Source of the DNA: an uncultured Bacteroidota bacterium
GTDB taxonomy: Bacteria > Bacteroidota > Bacteroidia > 2-12-FULL-35-15
Assembly (NCBI GenBank): GCA_903919535.1
Contig: CAIXIP010000272.1
Coordinates: forward strand, 1 to 49,442
Reading direction: 5' to 3'
DNA: 49,442 nt
Shown here piece after piece: positions 25,282 through 32,945 of the stretch; within the stretch, counting starts at the first letter, position 1, and every line of letters begins with the position of its first letter. A program made the translations under genes and the position numbers. Under the pieces are notes generated by a model, which saw only the letters and a program-made list of their open reading frames with translations, was not told the origin of the DNA and searched no databases.

Positions 25282-26055
25282 ATGAAAACTCAAAATAAAT
25301 CTTTCGAAGACTTTGACGAATTGGTTTTCGAAAACAAAAACAAAACATATGGGGCTTATGCTATCCGTAGGTCATATAATGATAATGTAACTATTTCTTT
25401 ATTTGTTACACTTGCTTTTTTTGGAAGTGCAGCCTTTTTAGGTTTTTGGTTTACAAACAATAAAATTGAATTGCCTTCAATTCTTTCTGATAATAAAACT
25501 CAGGAACTTCCAGGCATTGTTGTAGAAATTGATCCACCAAAGTCGCCTGAAATGAAGCCAGTAGAACATAAAGTTGAGCCCCCAAAAAGTCAATCAGGAC
25601 AATTTGTGGCATCCAATGAAAAAGATAAAACAATTGATAAATCAATATTTGACTTACCAATAAGCAAAGTTCCTAATTTGAAAGGTGCTGATAGTACTGA
25701 AAAAAATACTGATCCGGTAATTCCGAAAGTAATTGAAGAGAAGAAACCCGTAGAAATTGAAAAAGTTGTAGACCAAATGCCGGAGTTTGAAAATATGGGT
25801 CAGTATATTTCAAGAAATTTGCATTATCCAGCTTTAGCAGTAGAAAAAGGAACAAAAGGAGTTGTGTATGTGACTTTTGTTGTTGAAATTGATGGAAGCG
25901 TTTCAAATGTAGAAATATTAGGTGGAATAGGTGATGGGTGCGAGCAAGAAGCTGTGCGGGTAATTACAAAAATGCCGAAATGGAAACCTGGTGTCAATCA
26001 TGGTAAACTTGTTAGAGTTCAATGTAATTTACCGGTAAAATTTACACTTCAATAA
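25282..26055 (+). CDS. Energy transducer TonB
   Basis: 257 residues. The N-terminal cytoplasmic stretch FDELVFENKNKTYGAYAIRR is the hallmark of Bacteroidota TonB proteins. It is followed by one membrane helix (about 36-58), a Pro/Lys/Glu-rich periplasmic linker (about 70-165), and a TonB_C domain (about 175-257) with YISRNLHYPALAVEKGTKG, VVYVTFVVEIDGSV and MPKWKPGVNHGKLVRVQCN. It couples the proton motive force to outer-membrane TonB-dependent receptors. exbB and exbD follow, after a terminator, as a second unit. The 254-base upstream region shows no clear consensus promoter. Confidence 0.9.
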   Translation: MKTQNKSFEDFDELVFENKNKTYGAYAIRRSYNDNVTISLFVTLAFFGSAAFLGFWFTNNKIELPSILSDNKTQELPGIVVEIDPPKSPEMKPVEHKVEPPKSQSGQFVASNEKDKTIDKSIFDLPISKVPNLKGADSTEKNTDPVIPKVIEEKKPVEIEKVVDQMPEFENMGQYISRNLHYPALAVEKGTKGVVYVTFVVEIDGSVSNVEILGGIGDGCEQEAVRVITKMPKWKPGVNHGKLVRVQCNLPVKFTLQ

Positions 26056-26117
26056 ACAATATGCTGTTTATAAGTTGAAGATTAAGTAAAAAAAAGAGTC
26101 TAAGCTTAAGGTAATTT

Positions 26118-26149
26118 AGCAATCGCGTTTGAAATACGCGATTGCTTTT
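26118..26149 (+). terminator. Rho-independent terminator after tonB
   Basis: AGCAATCGCGT (26118-26128) pairs with ACGCGATTGCT (26136-26146), 11 perfect pairs with a 7-base loop, followed by a T-rich tail. It separates tonB from exbB. Confidence 0.9.
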
Positions 26150-26175
26150 ATTATATAAAATTTAATCTAAGAAAC

Positions 26176-26925
26176 ATGTTCAATTCTGTTTTATTACAAG
26201 TAGTTGTCAGCGGTGCTAATACTGCAACTCAAGTTCTGGATACTGCAAAAAATGTGGCAGCGCAAGTAGCACAAACCGCTTTGCCAGTTGATCAGCCGAA
26301 GCAAGCTTCTCTTTCTATGCTCGACCTGATTGTTAAAGGTGGCTATATTATGATTCCTATCGGTATTCTTTCTTTATTGACGGTCTTTTATTTTTTCGAA
26401 CGTTTTATAACAATAAATAAAGCATCAAAATTGGATAAAAATTTTATGAATAATATCAAAGATTATATTCATAATGGAAACATGGATGCAGCAAAAGCAT
26501 TATGCAAAAATTCTACATCACCTGCTGCACGTATGGTGGAAAAAGGAATCACACGTATTGGAAAACCTATCAAAGAAATTGAAGAAACAATGGAAGGTAT
26601 AGGCAAACTTGAGATCAATCGTTTGGAAAGGCATTTGAGTGTATTAAGTTTAATTGGTCGTATCGCTCCAATCTTTGGTTTTATTGGAACTATTGCCGGA
26701 GTTATTAAAATATTTTATGATATTTCTTTAACTGATAATATTAGTATAGGTGTTATCTCAACAGGGTTATATCAAAAAATGATTACCAGTGCATCTGGTT
26801 TGGTTGTTGGTTTAATAGCATTTGTCGGATACTATATTTTAAACGCGATGTTAGATAAAACCATCAATAAAATGGAAACAGCTTCAGTTGAATTTATTGA
26901 TCTATTGCAAGAGCCAACTAAATAA
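26176..26925 (+). CDS. exbB: MotA/TolQ/ExbB proton channel family protein
   Basis: 249 residues. A hydrophobic N-terminal segment is followed by the three-helix core: helix 1 near GGYIMIPIGILSLLTVFYFF, a cytoplasmic helical loop, then helices 2 and 3 around RIAPIFGFIGTIAGVIKIFY and SASGLVVGLIAFVGYYILNA. The GxxGTxxG pattern (FGFIGTIAG) is typical of ExbB/TolQ proteins. With the ExbD encoded 67 bases downstream it forms the proton channel that energises TonB. The symbol exbB is used in the family sense; TolQ is equally possible by sequence. Confidence 0.9.
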   Translation: MFNSVLLQVVVSGANTATQVLDTAKNVAAQVAQTALPVDQPKQASLSMLDLIVKGGYIMIPIGILSLLTVFYFFERFITINKASKLDKNFMNNIKDYIHNGNMDAAKALCKNSTSPAARMVEKGITRIGKPIKEIEETMEGIGKLEINRLERHLSVLSLIGRIAPIFGFIGTIAGVIKIFYDISLTDNISIGVISTGLYQKMITSASGLVVGLIAFVGYYILNAMLDKTINKMETASVEFIDLLQEPTK

Positions 26926-26992
26926 TTTGAAAGCGAACATTGCTGATTACCCAAATAACTAATGTTCCAATAAACCATTGAACTAAATTCAA

Positions 26993-27394
26993 ATGAAACT
27001 AAAACGCAGACATAAAGAAGGTGCCGAAGTAAGTACAGAATCATTGAATGATATCATGTTCTTTCTTTTGTTGTTCTTTTTAATCATATCAACATTGGCT
27101 AATCCAAGTGTTTTGAAACTTACATTACCTAGTTCAAAAACGGCTGAACAGCTAACAAAACAACAAGTTACTGTAGAAGTGGATGCGAATCATCAATACA
27201 TAGTAAATAAATCAGCTATCGCATTTACTGATCTTGAAAACGCTTTAAAAATTGAATTGGCAAGAACTCAGTCGCCTACAATAATTTTAAAATTGGATAA
27301 TACATTGTCAATTCAGGATCTTGCAGATGTTATGCAAATAGGATATAAATTAGGTGTTAAAATGGTATTAGCAACAAAAGCAACTAATAAATAA
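26993..27394 (+). CDS. exbD: ExbD/TolR family biopolymer transporter
   Basis: 133 residues. The N-terminus carries a short basic cytoplasmic tail, then one helix with the proton-carrying aspartate in LNDIMFFLLLFFLIISTLAN, then a periplasmic domain ending ADVMQIGYKLGVKMVLATK. This is the shape and length of ExbD/TolR. The ATG is 67 bases after exbB, and the next gene starts one base after its stop codon, so exbB, exbD and the first TonB-like gene form one unit. Confidence 0.9.
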   Translation: MKLKRRHKEGAEVSTESLNDIMFFLLLFFLIISTLANPSVLKLTLPSSKTAEQLTKQQVTVEVDANHQYIVNKSAIAFTDLENALKIELARTQSPTIILKLDNTLSIQDLADVMQIGYKLGVKMVLATKATNK

Positions 27395-27395
27395 A

Positions 27396-28205
27396 ATGGA
27401 TTCTTCAGTTGAAAATAAAAGTAAATATGTTGCCTTAGTTTTTACCTTAGGTTTTCATGCAATGCTGTTTTTATTGTTTCTATTTATTGTATTTATTACA
27501 CCAATTCCTCCATTTGAAATCAAGCCTGTTCCTGAAATAGAAATTGGTTTAGGAATGGAAGGTCTTGGTAATTCAGATGCAGGAGGTTCGGGGAATCATG
27601 ACAATGATATTGCAACTTCCGAAAATGCAATTCCAAACCCGACAGTTGATAATAATGCACCAAACATCTTAACAGATGATTCAGAACCTTTAGCCGTTGT
27701 AAAAACAAATCCGAAAAATAAAAAAGATACGAAGGCGGAAACTCCTGTTGTTATTGAACCAAAAGAAAGTTCTGAATTGCAAAATGCTCTGGCTGCGTTA
27801 AAAAATAAAAAAAAGCATACCGGAAAAGGTGAAGGAGATGGGAATACAGGAGGTTCAGGTACAGGCAATAATACGGGTGTTGGCTCGGGAGCTGGTACAG
27901 GACATGGAGATAATACTCCAGGCTATAACGGCAAAGGAGGTTATGATTTGAAAGGACGTATGTTGTTGAAAAAGCCTGAGCGTATGACAGACAATCTGGA
28001 AGAAGGAATTGTAGTAGTCGAAATCATTGTTGATGAAACAGGTAAAGTAATAAAAGTATCACCAGGGCAACGCGGTTCAACCACCACCAGTTCTAATCTG
28101 TACGCAAAAGCCCGCCAAGCCGCATACCAGGCAAAATTTAATCCTAGTCCTGATGGGATAAAAGAACAACGTGGCACTTATACATTCGTATTCACTTTAG
28201 AGTAA
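27396..28205 (+). CDS. TonB/TolA-like energy transducer with glycine-rich linker
   Basis: 269 residues starting one base after exbD. A short cytoplasmic tail and one membrane helix (about 14-36, TLGFHAMLFLLFLFIVFI) are followed by a long flexible periplasmic region: acidic and Asn-rich, then Lys-rich (ALKNKKKH), then a Gly-rich run (about 147-185). The C-terminal domain (about 205-269) contains EGIVVVEIIVDETGKVIKV, GQRGSTTTSSNLYAKARQAA and GTYTFVFTLE, the TonB/TolA-type C-terminal fold. It should span the periplasm and be driven by the ExbB/ExbD pair next to it. A closely related second copy follows at 28413. Confidence 0.85.
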   Translation: MDSSVENKSKYVALVFTLGFHAMLFLLFLFIVFITPIPPFEIKPVPEIEIGLGMEGLGNSDAGGSGNHDNDIATSENAIPNPTVDNNAPNILTDDSEPLAVVKTNPKNKKDTKAETPVVIEPKESSELQNALAALKNKKKHTGKGEGDGNTGGSGTGNNTGVGSGAGTGHGDNTPGYNGKGGYDLKGRMLLKKPERMTDNLEEGIVVVEIIVDETGKVIKVSPGQRGSTTTSSNLYAKARQAAYQAKFNPSPDGIKEQRGTYTFVFTLE

Positions 28206-28412
28206 AAATTCTTTTTTCTGTTAACGAAATTCATTAGTAAATAATTTTATTTGCAGACTTTAGATTTGCACTTTCATCTTTTATAATACTCAATTATAAT
28301 ATTATCGCTCGATAAAACGTTATTCATCCAACACTTGGTAGGTGGCTGCAAATAGCTTATGCTTTTGAAGCGATAGAGATAATGCATTCAGTTGCCGTAA
28401 AACAATATAGTC

Positions 28413-29141
28413 ATGGAAACATACTCTGAAAAGAAAAGTAATTATGTTGCTTTTGGATTTACAATTAGTATTCATATGTTTTTGTTTTTCATTTTTTTGT
28501 TTTCTGTTTTTGTCAAACCACAACTTCTAGAAAAAGCATCTTTGAATTCATCTGCAAATAGTATCAATAGAGATGAGCTTTATACACTTGAAACGGTCGA
28601 AATGCAAAGAGATAATAATTCAGTCTCTCGTAATATTGCATCAAATTTTATTACTGACCCCAAAGAAAACGATGTTAGGTTAAGTGACCTGAAACAATCA
28701 GTTAAGAAGGGAATTCCTGAAGATGCAAATAGTTCAGAATTGCAAAAGGCGTTATCAAAGTTCCACGATAAGAAAAATAATAAATCAGGAAATTTAAATT
28801 CCGTTAGTTCAGCAATAGCAATTGGTGGAGATAAAAATTCTAATGATAAAGTCAGAGAAGTCCAGGTGGCAGATTCTTATATACAGATAGATCGTAAACT
28901 TATTTCTAAGCCCGAAGCAATTTTAAATTCTTACGAAGAAGGAAAAGTTGTTGTGGAGATAATAGTAGATGAAAACGGTAAGGTTGTATTGGCAAATCCA
29001 GGACAGCGAGGCTCAACCACCACCAGTTCTAATTTATATTCAAAAGCTCGGCAAGCAGCTTATCAGGCAAAATTTAATCAAAGCCCTGAAGGTATAAAAG
29101 AGCAACGTGGGACATATACATTCGTATTCACATTAGAGTAA
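28413..29141 (+). CDS. Second TonB/TolA-like transducer, tandem paralogue
   Basis: 242 residues. It has the same plan as the gene at 27396: N-terminal helix (YVAFGFTISIHMFLFFIFLF), soluble linker and C-terminal transducer domain. The last 66 residues are almost identical to its neighbour's, including GQRGSTTTSSNLYSKARQAA and EQRGTYTFVFTLE, and the DNA is also closely similar there, while the linker differs: the Gly-rich run is replaced by a Ser/Asn/Asp region. The pair therefore arose by duplication, with the linker diverging. A TAGATTTG box at 28261-28268 could give it its own transcript with a long leader. Confidence 0.82.
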   Translation: METYSEKKSNYVAFGFTISIHMFLFFIFLFSVFVKPQLLEKASLNSSANSINRDELYTLETVEMQRDNNSVSRNIASNFITDPKENDVRLSDLKQSVKKGIPEDANSSELQKALSKFHDKKNNKSGNLNSVSSAIAIGGDKNSNDKVREVQVADSYIQIDRKLISKPEAILNSYEEGKVVVEIIVDENGKVVLANPGQRGSTTTSSNLYSKARQAAYQAKFNQSPEGIKEQRGTYTFVFTLE

Positions 29142-29199
29142 AATTATTTTACTTTTGTGCTGAATCAAATTTCCAATTAAAAGGGATTCGAAGAATCAT

Positions 29200-30495
29200 A
29201 TGAATTACCAACAAACACTTGATTATTTATTCAGTCAATTGCCGATGTTTCAACGCATAGGAAGTGCAGCTTATAAAGCCGATCTTGATAATACAATTGC
29301 TATTTGCAAATTACTTGATAATCCTGAAAAGAAATTTAAATCGATTCATATTGCAGGTACAAATGGTAAAGGATCAACTTCGCATATGCTTGCATCTGTT
29401 TTGCAAAGTGCTGGATTAAAAGTTGGATTGTATACTTCGCCTCATTTAAAGGATTTTAGAGAGCGGATTAAAATTAATGGGGAAATGATCTCACAACAAA
29501 ATGTTGTTGAATTTGTTGAAAAATACAAAACTGACTTTGAAAAAATTCAACCCTCTTTTTTTGAAATGACTGTTGGTTTAGCTTTTGATTATTTCGCAAA
29601 TCAAAAAGTGGATATTGCTGTAATTGAGGTTGGATTGGGTGGAAGGCTTGATTCTACTAATATAATTTTTCCTGAGTTATCAATAATTACGAATATTAGT
29701 TTAGATCATACTGCATTACTTGGCAATACTCTTGAGAAAATAGCGATTGAAAAAGCTGGAATAATAAAATCAGGAATTCCTGTTGTTATTGGTGAAAATC
29801 AATTAGACATAAAAGATACTTTTATTCAGATAGCATCAGAAAAAAATGCACCAATCATTTTTGCTGAAGAAAATTACAAAGCAATAAATGTTCATCATAA
29901 AAAAAATGATAAACTTTTTTTGAATATGGATATTATAAAAGATAAAGAGTTGAAATATGAAAATTTAGAATGCGAATTATTGGGTTTATATCAGCAAAAA
30001 AATATTCCGACAGTTTTATGTGCGATTGAAATTTTGAATCAAAAAGGATTTAGTTTGTCAGAAAAGGTTATTCGGCAAGGAATAAAAAACGTAGTAAAGC
30101 AAACTGGACTACTAGGGCGATGGCAAATTATTGACAATCAGCCATTGGTAATTGCAGATACAGGACATAATGAAGCTGGGGTAAAGGAAGTTTTGGCGCA
30201 AATTGCAAACACTTCGCATGATCACCTGCATTTTGTATTAGGTATGGTAAACGATAAGGATATTTCTACTATTTTGAATTTGTTGCCAAAAAATGCCACC
30301 TATTATTTTTGTAAAGCAAGTATTCCTCGCGCATTAGACGAATCGGAGTTGGCAAGTAAAGCAAGGTTAGTTGGCCTAAAAGGTGAAATATACGATTCGG
30401 TTTCAAAGGCGCTTTATACTGCAAAATCAGTAGCTACAGAGTCTGATTTGATTTTTATTGGAGGCAGCACTTTTACTGTAGCTGAAATTATATAA
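29200..30495 (+). CDS. folC: Folylpolyglutamate synthase / dihydrofolate synthase FolC
   Basis: 431 residues. FolC adds glutamate to dihydropteroate and to reduced folates with ATP. The P-loop is HIAGTNGKGSTSHMLASVL cut at 19 residues (about 49-67). It is followed by YTSPHLKDFRERIKING, EMTVGLAFDYFANQKVDIAV, EVGLGGRLDSTN and ITNISLDHTALLGNTLEKIA. The C-terminal domain has IADTGHNEAGVKEVL and FVLGMVNDKD. The start ATG at 29200 gives the family N-terminus with TLDYLFSQLPMFQRIG. A TACTTTTG box at 29150-29157 may be the -7 element. Confidence 0.94.
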   Translation: MNYQQTLDYLFSQLPMFQRIGSAAYKADLDNTIAICKLLDNPEKKFKSIHIAGTNGKGSTSHMLASVLQSAGLKVGLYTSPHLKDFRERIKINGEMISQQNVVEFVEKYKTDFEKIQPSFFEMTVGLAFDYFANQKVDIAVIEVGLGGRLDSTNIIFPELSIITNISLDHTALLGNTLEKIAIEKAGIIKSGIPVVIGENQLDIKDTFIQIASEKNAPIIFAEENYKAINVHHKKNDKLFLNMDIIKDKELKYENLECELLGLYQQKNIPTVLCAIEILNQKGFSLSEKVIRQGIKNVVKQTGLLGRWQIIDNQPLVIADTGHNEAGVKEVLAQIANTSHDHLHFVLGMVNDKDISTILNLLPKNATYYFCKASIPRALDESELASKARLVGLKGEIYDSVSKALYTAKSVATESDLIFIGGSTFTVAEII

Positions 30496-30514
30496 TAAAA
30501 AAATCAAAAATATT

Positions 30515-30544
30515 TTTGTCCTTTCTAAAAAGTAATTATATTTG
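30515..30544 (+). promoter_or_regulatory. Promoter of tRNA-Val
   Basis: TTTG (30515-30518), 18 bases, then TATATTTG (30537-30544), exactly the TTTG-N18-TAnnTTTG form seen at 1482-1511. The mature tRNA starts 28 bases after the box. Confidence 0.75.
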
Positions 30545-30571
30545 CACCCCGTTTAGAAATAAATGGATTTA

Positions 30572-30649
30572 GGGAGCTTAGCTCAGCTGGTTCAGAGCAT
30601 CTGCCTTACAAGCAGAGGGTCACTGGTTCGAACCCAGTAGTTCCCACCA
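30572..30649 (+). tRNA. tRNA-Val (anticodon UAC), CCA encoded
   Basis: Full cloverleaf. Acceptor arm GGGAGCT (30572-30578) pairs with AGTTCCC (3' side), with one G-T pair. The D arm is in AGCTCAGCTGGTTCAGAGC. The anticodon stem TCTGC/GCAGA encloses the loop CTTACAA, so positions 34-36 are TAC. The T arm is ACTGG-TTCGAAC-CCAGT, and the terminal ACCA ends at 30649. A promoter precedes and a terminator follows it. Confidence 0.96.
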
Positions 30650-30659
30650 ACAAAATCAA

Positions 30660-30693
30660 GGGTTACAGACTTTTATAGTTTGTAACCCTTTTT
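30660..30693 (+). terminator. Terminator after tRNA-Val
   Basis: GGGTTACA (30660-30667) pairs with TGTAACCC (30681-30688), extended by GAC/GTT-type pairs, and is followed by TTTTT. It lies 10 bases after the tRNA. Confidence 0.88.
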
Positions 30694-30695
30694 GA

Positions 30696-30716
30696 TTTGC
30701 ACAATATTTGCACAAT
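30696..30716. repeat. Two direct copies of TTTGCACAAT
   Basis: Identical ten-base copies at 30696-30705 and 30707-30716, right behind the tRNA terminator. Role unknown; possibly a protein-binding or recombination site. Confidence 0.6.
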
Positions 30717-30738
30717 TATAGCCCTCTAAACAGTTAAT

Positions 30739-31221
30739 TTACTTCGCCTTAACTAAGCAATTAAAAAGGATAGTTGTTTCCTTTGCCGAATTTGTGAACC
30801 CTTCAGTAATATAAATTTTAAACTTTGCAATGCCGCTTTCTTTTAGCAAAGCAATATCATTAGTATTTAGTTTCATAAATATTTTTGTGTAAAAATCGCC
30901 ACTTGAATAGGTGTAGTCAACTGTTTCGTTTGGTTTTTCTATCTTTTTACCATTTTCCAAAATCAATATAACACCCTTACCAGTATAGATACCGCTTTCT
31001 TTTTTCCAAATACTTAAATAATATCTAGGTACACCTTTCTCAATAACTTTTACATAACTAATGTCACCTCCAGCGTCTGCAATATTGTAGGTTACTTTTT
31101 CAGTAAATTGGTCAACCTCTCTATTTAGGTCACACGCTTCAACAATAGAATCTTTAGTTTGTCCAATAGATATGCTTTTTAAACAAATAGATAATAGAGC
31201 AATTAAATATATTTTTTTCAT
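30739..31221 (-). CDS. Hypothetical secreted protein
   Basis: 160 residues. A signal peptide (about 1-20, LLSICLKSISIGQT) precedes a soluble beta-rich domain with alternating strands such as KVTYNIADAGGDISYVKVIE, PRYYLSIWKKESG, KGVILILENGKKIEKP and FYTKIFMKLNTND, ending FNCLVKAK. There are two cysteines (DACDLN-type near residue 29 and the C-terminal NCL), possibly a disulfide. I do not recognise the family. The gene has its own promoter-like sequence and is divergent from the DUF4468-like gene. It belongs to the accessory-looking group behind tRNA-Val. Confidence 0.7.
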   Translation of the reverse strand: MKKIYLIALLSICLKSISIGQTKDSIVEACDLNREVDQFTEKVTYNIADAGGDISYVKVIEKGVPRYYLSIWKKESGIYTGKGVILILENGKKIEKPNETVDYTYSSGDFYTKIFMKLNTNDIALLKESGIAKFKIYITEGFTNSAKETTILFNCLVKAK

Positions 31222-31237
31222 GACTTTAGTTTTTTTT

Positions 31238-31267
31238 CAAATGTAGTCTATTCCCAATACTGACAAT
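31238..31267 (-). promoter_or_regulatory. Probable promoter of the 160-residue secreted protein
   Basis: On the minus strand ATTG (31264-31267), 18 bases, then TACATTTG (31238-31245). One mismatch from TTTG-N18-TAnnTTTG. It lies 16 bases before the start codon. Confidence 0.55.
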
Positions 31268-31353
31268 ATGATATTTGATGAAAACACTAAATTCTATTTT
31301 AAATCATACTTTAGGATAATTAAATAGTCGATGTTTGCTTAAAATTTAAAAAC

Positions 31354-32037
31354 ATGAAAAAGCTATTCATATTAATAGTGATGCTATTAAGTACAAGCTT
31401 ATTTGCTCAAAAAAAATTACCATTTGACACTTTAACAAATAAGGTTGTTTTTAGGACAATTATTCAACTTAACACAACTTATAAAGCAGATCAAATATTT
31501 TCAATTGTTAAAGAGTGGTTTTCAACGAACACTAAAAATTTTAACCGTTCTAATTCTGACAAAAATGCAAATGGTGGGAATGTATTGTTAGGAATACAGA
31601 AAGGGAATTCGACTCAACTCGACCAACTATACAACAATACCCAACCTTTGAAATTTCAGGATGCTATTGAAAAGAAATTAATTGGCAAAGGTGTTTATAA
31701 ATTTACTGGTGGTTCATTTGGGTGTATTCGTGTTCTATTCATTGAGTATGATATAAAGGTTTTTGTTAAAGATTCTAAATTAAAAGTAGAAATAACAAAC
31801 CTTAATTATACACACTATAACCAAGTTTCAATGGCTCAAACTCAGATATACGGATTCAATGATACAGGGGATTGCACTTCGAAAAATACAATTGAAAACC
31901 TAATTAAATGCAACCATTGTGCTGATGACTTAGAGTATCTGTACTCGTACTTGAATTATGATATGAGTATACTAACAACAAACCTAAAAACATTTCTTAA
32001 GGATAATAAAAAAGCTAGTTCGAGTGATGGTTGGTAG
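31354..32037 (+). CDS. Hypothetical secreted protein, DUF4468-like
   Basis: 227 residues with a signal peptide (about 1-18, LLSTSLFAQ). The domain after it begins FRTIIQLNTTYKADQIFSIV and KEWFSTNTKNF, and later has KGVYKFTGGSFG, VLFIEYDIKVFVKDSKLKVE and ITNLNYTHYN. A strand-helix-strand region in which a helix carries KEWF and the last strands read back the N-terminal one is the pattern of DUF4468 (TBP-like fold), found in many Bacteroidota exported proteins. The C-terminal part contains CNHCADD (two cysteines, CxxC) and a helical tail with LTTNLKTFLKDN. The role is unknown. It lies between two other small secreted genes. Confidence 0.6.
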   Translation: MKKLFILIVMLLSTSLFAQKKLPFDTLTNKVVFRTIIQLNTTYKADQIFSIVKEWFSTNTKNFNRSNSDKNANGGNVLLGIQKGNSTQLDQLYNNTQPLKFQDAIEKKLIGKGVYKFTGGSFGCIRVLFIEYDIKVFVKDSKLKVEITNLNYTHYNQVSMAQTQIYGFNDTGDCTSKNTIENLIKCNHCADDLEYLYSYLNYDMSILTTNLKTFLKDNKKASSSDGW

Positions 32038-32219
32038 ATTTGAATTTCTGTTAGTTTATCTATTGGCAATTAATCTCACTTTGCCATTAACACCCTTATT
32101 TTAAGGCAGTAAAAACACTTAATACCATGTGCGAAAACTCTTCCTTTTATCTTGCATGCTACCCCCTTTACCTAAATGAATTTGTGAATATATTTTATCT
32201 TTACTTTAAATAAGAATAA

Positions 32220-32603
32220 ATGAAAACAATCAAACTAGTATTATCGTTTTTATTGGTAACAGTTTTCACTAATGTCCATTCTCAAGACAAATACCCTAAT
32301 GGTCAGGTTAAAAGTAAAGGGAACAAACAAAACGGAGAGTACATTGAGTATTATGAAAATGGAAAAATATTTAAGAAATTAAATTATGTTAATGGGAAAC
32401 AAGATGGAGAATGTATTGTGTATTTTGATAGTGGGAAAATTCGGCAAAAAGACAACGCTATTAACGGGAAACTTATTGGAGATTTTATTTCCTATTTTGA
32501 AAATGGGAAAATAAGTTCAACGAGTACTTATGTGAATGGAGATTTGAATGGGAAAGGGTTTATCTATTATGAAACAGGGAAACTAAAATATAAAGTAAAC
32601 TGA
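32220..32603 (+). CDS. Small secreted MORN-repeat protein
   Basis: 127 residues. A signal peptide (about 1-21, NVHSQD) is followed by at least four MORN-2-type repeats of about 24 residues: YPNGQVKSKGN, YYENGKIFKKLNYVNGKQDG, YFDSGKIRQKDNAINGKLIG, YFENGKISSTSTYVNGDLNG and YYETGKLKYKV. Such proteins are often named YwqK-family antitoxins, without evidence of a toxin here. The short size and repeat periodicity make copy-number change likely. A 182-base gap upstream holds no other gene. Confidence 0.8.
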   Translation: MKTIKLVLSFLLVTVFTNVHSQDKYPNGQVKSKGNKQNGEYIEYYENGKIFKKLNYVNGKQDGECIVYFDSGKIRQKDNAINGKLIGDFISYFENGKISSTSTYVNGDLNGKGFIYYETGKLKYKVN

Positions 32604-32628
32604 AAGGCTTTCTTTGTTTTATCTTGGA

Positions 32629-32783
32629 TTAATTCGTGATGTAAGTTTTTTTAGTTTCAATTATAGCCTCTTCTATATCATTGCCAATGGAGGAGTTTTA
32701 AATGAGAAAAAGAACTCGTACTTCTCATTATTATCTGCTCCACAAAAATATTTTCCTTTGTTTTTAAGATTCAATCGTATCAT
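32629..32783 (-). pseudogene. Possible frameshifted remnant of a small protein gene
   Basis: In the 342-base gap before the giant gene. On the minus strand an ATG (32781-32783) opens 36 codons ending FFFSFKTPPLAMI, with a TAG at 32673-32675. The next frame continues with NDIEEAIIETKKTYITN and a TAA at 32629-32631. Adding a single A in the GGCAATGAT segment joins them into PLANDIEEAIIETKKTYI, which reads like natural protein. I infer a decayed gene or a sequencing error. The rest of the gap, 32784-32945, is AT-rich with no recognisable feature. Confidence 0.35.
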
Positions 32784-32945
32784 ACTATAAAACAGAGCAA
32801 AAAAGAATGCAACTATTCCCCTCGTTTATTCGTCTAAATGTTAACAAAATGCTGTGAATAATAGACGCAAATCAATTTTCATATTTCAACTATTTGTAGC
32901 ATATTTGTGAGTGATTACAATTCATTACTCTAAACCTTATATAGT

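Noticed and set aside
32220-32603. MORN protein as an antitoxin of a toxin-antitoxin pair
   Set aside because: The YwqK-antitoxin name is only an annotation habit. The protein has a signal peptide and no toxin-like gene is adjacent.
32704-32769. Short plus-strand frame MRKRTRTSHYYLLHKNIFLCF-like preceded by GGAGGAG
   Set aside because: It has a good Shine-Dalgarno match, but only 21 codons, no recognisable feature, and it overlaps the more plausible minus-strand remnant. Bacteroidota rarely depend on such sites.
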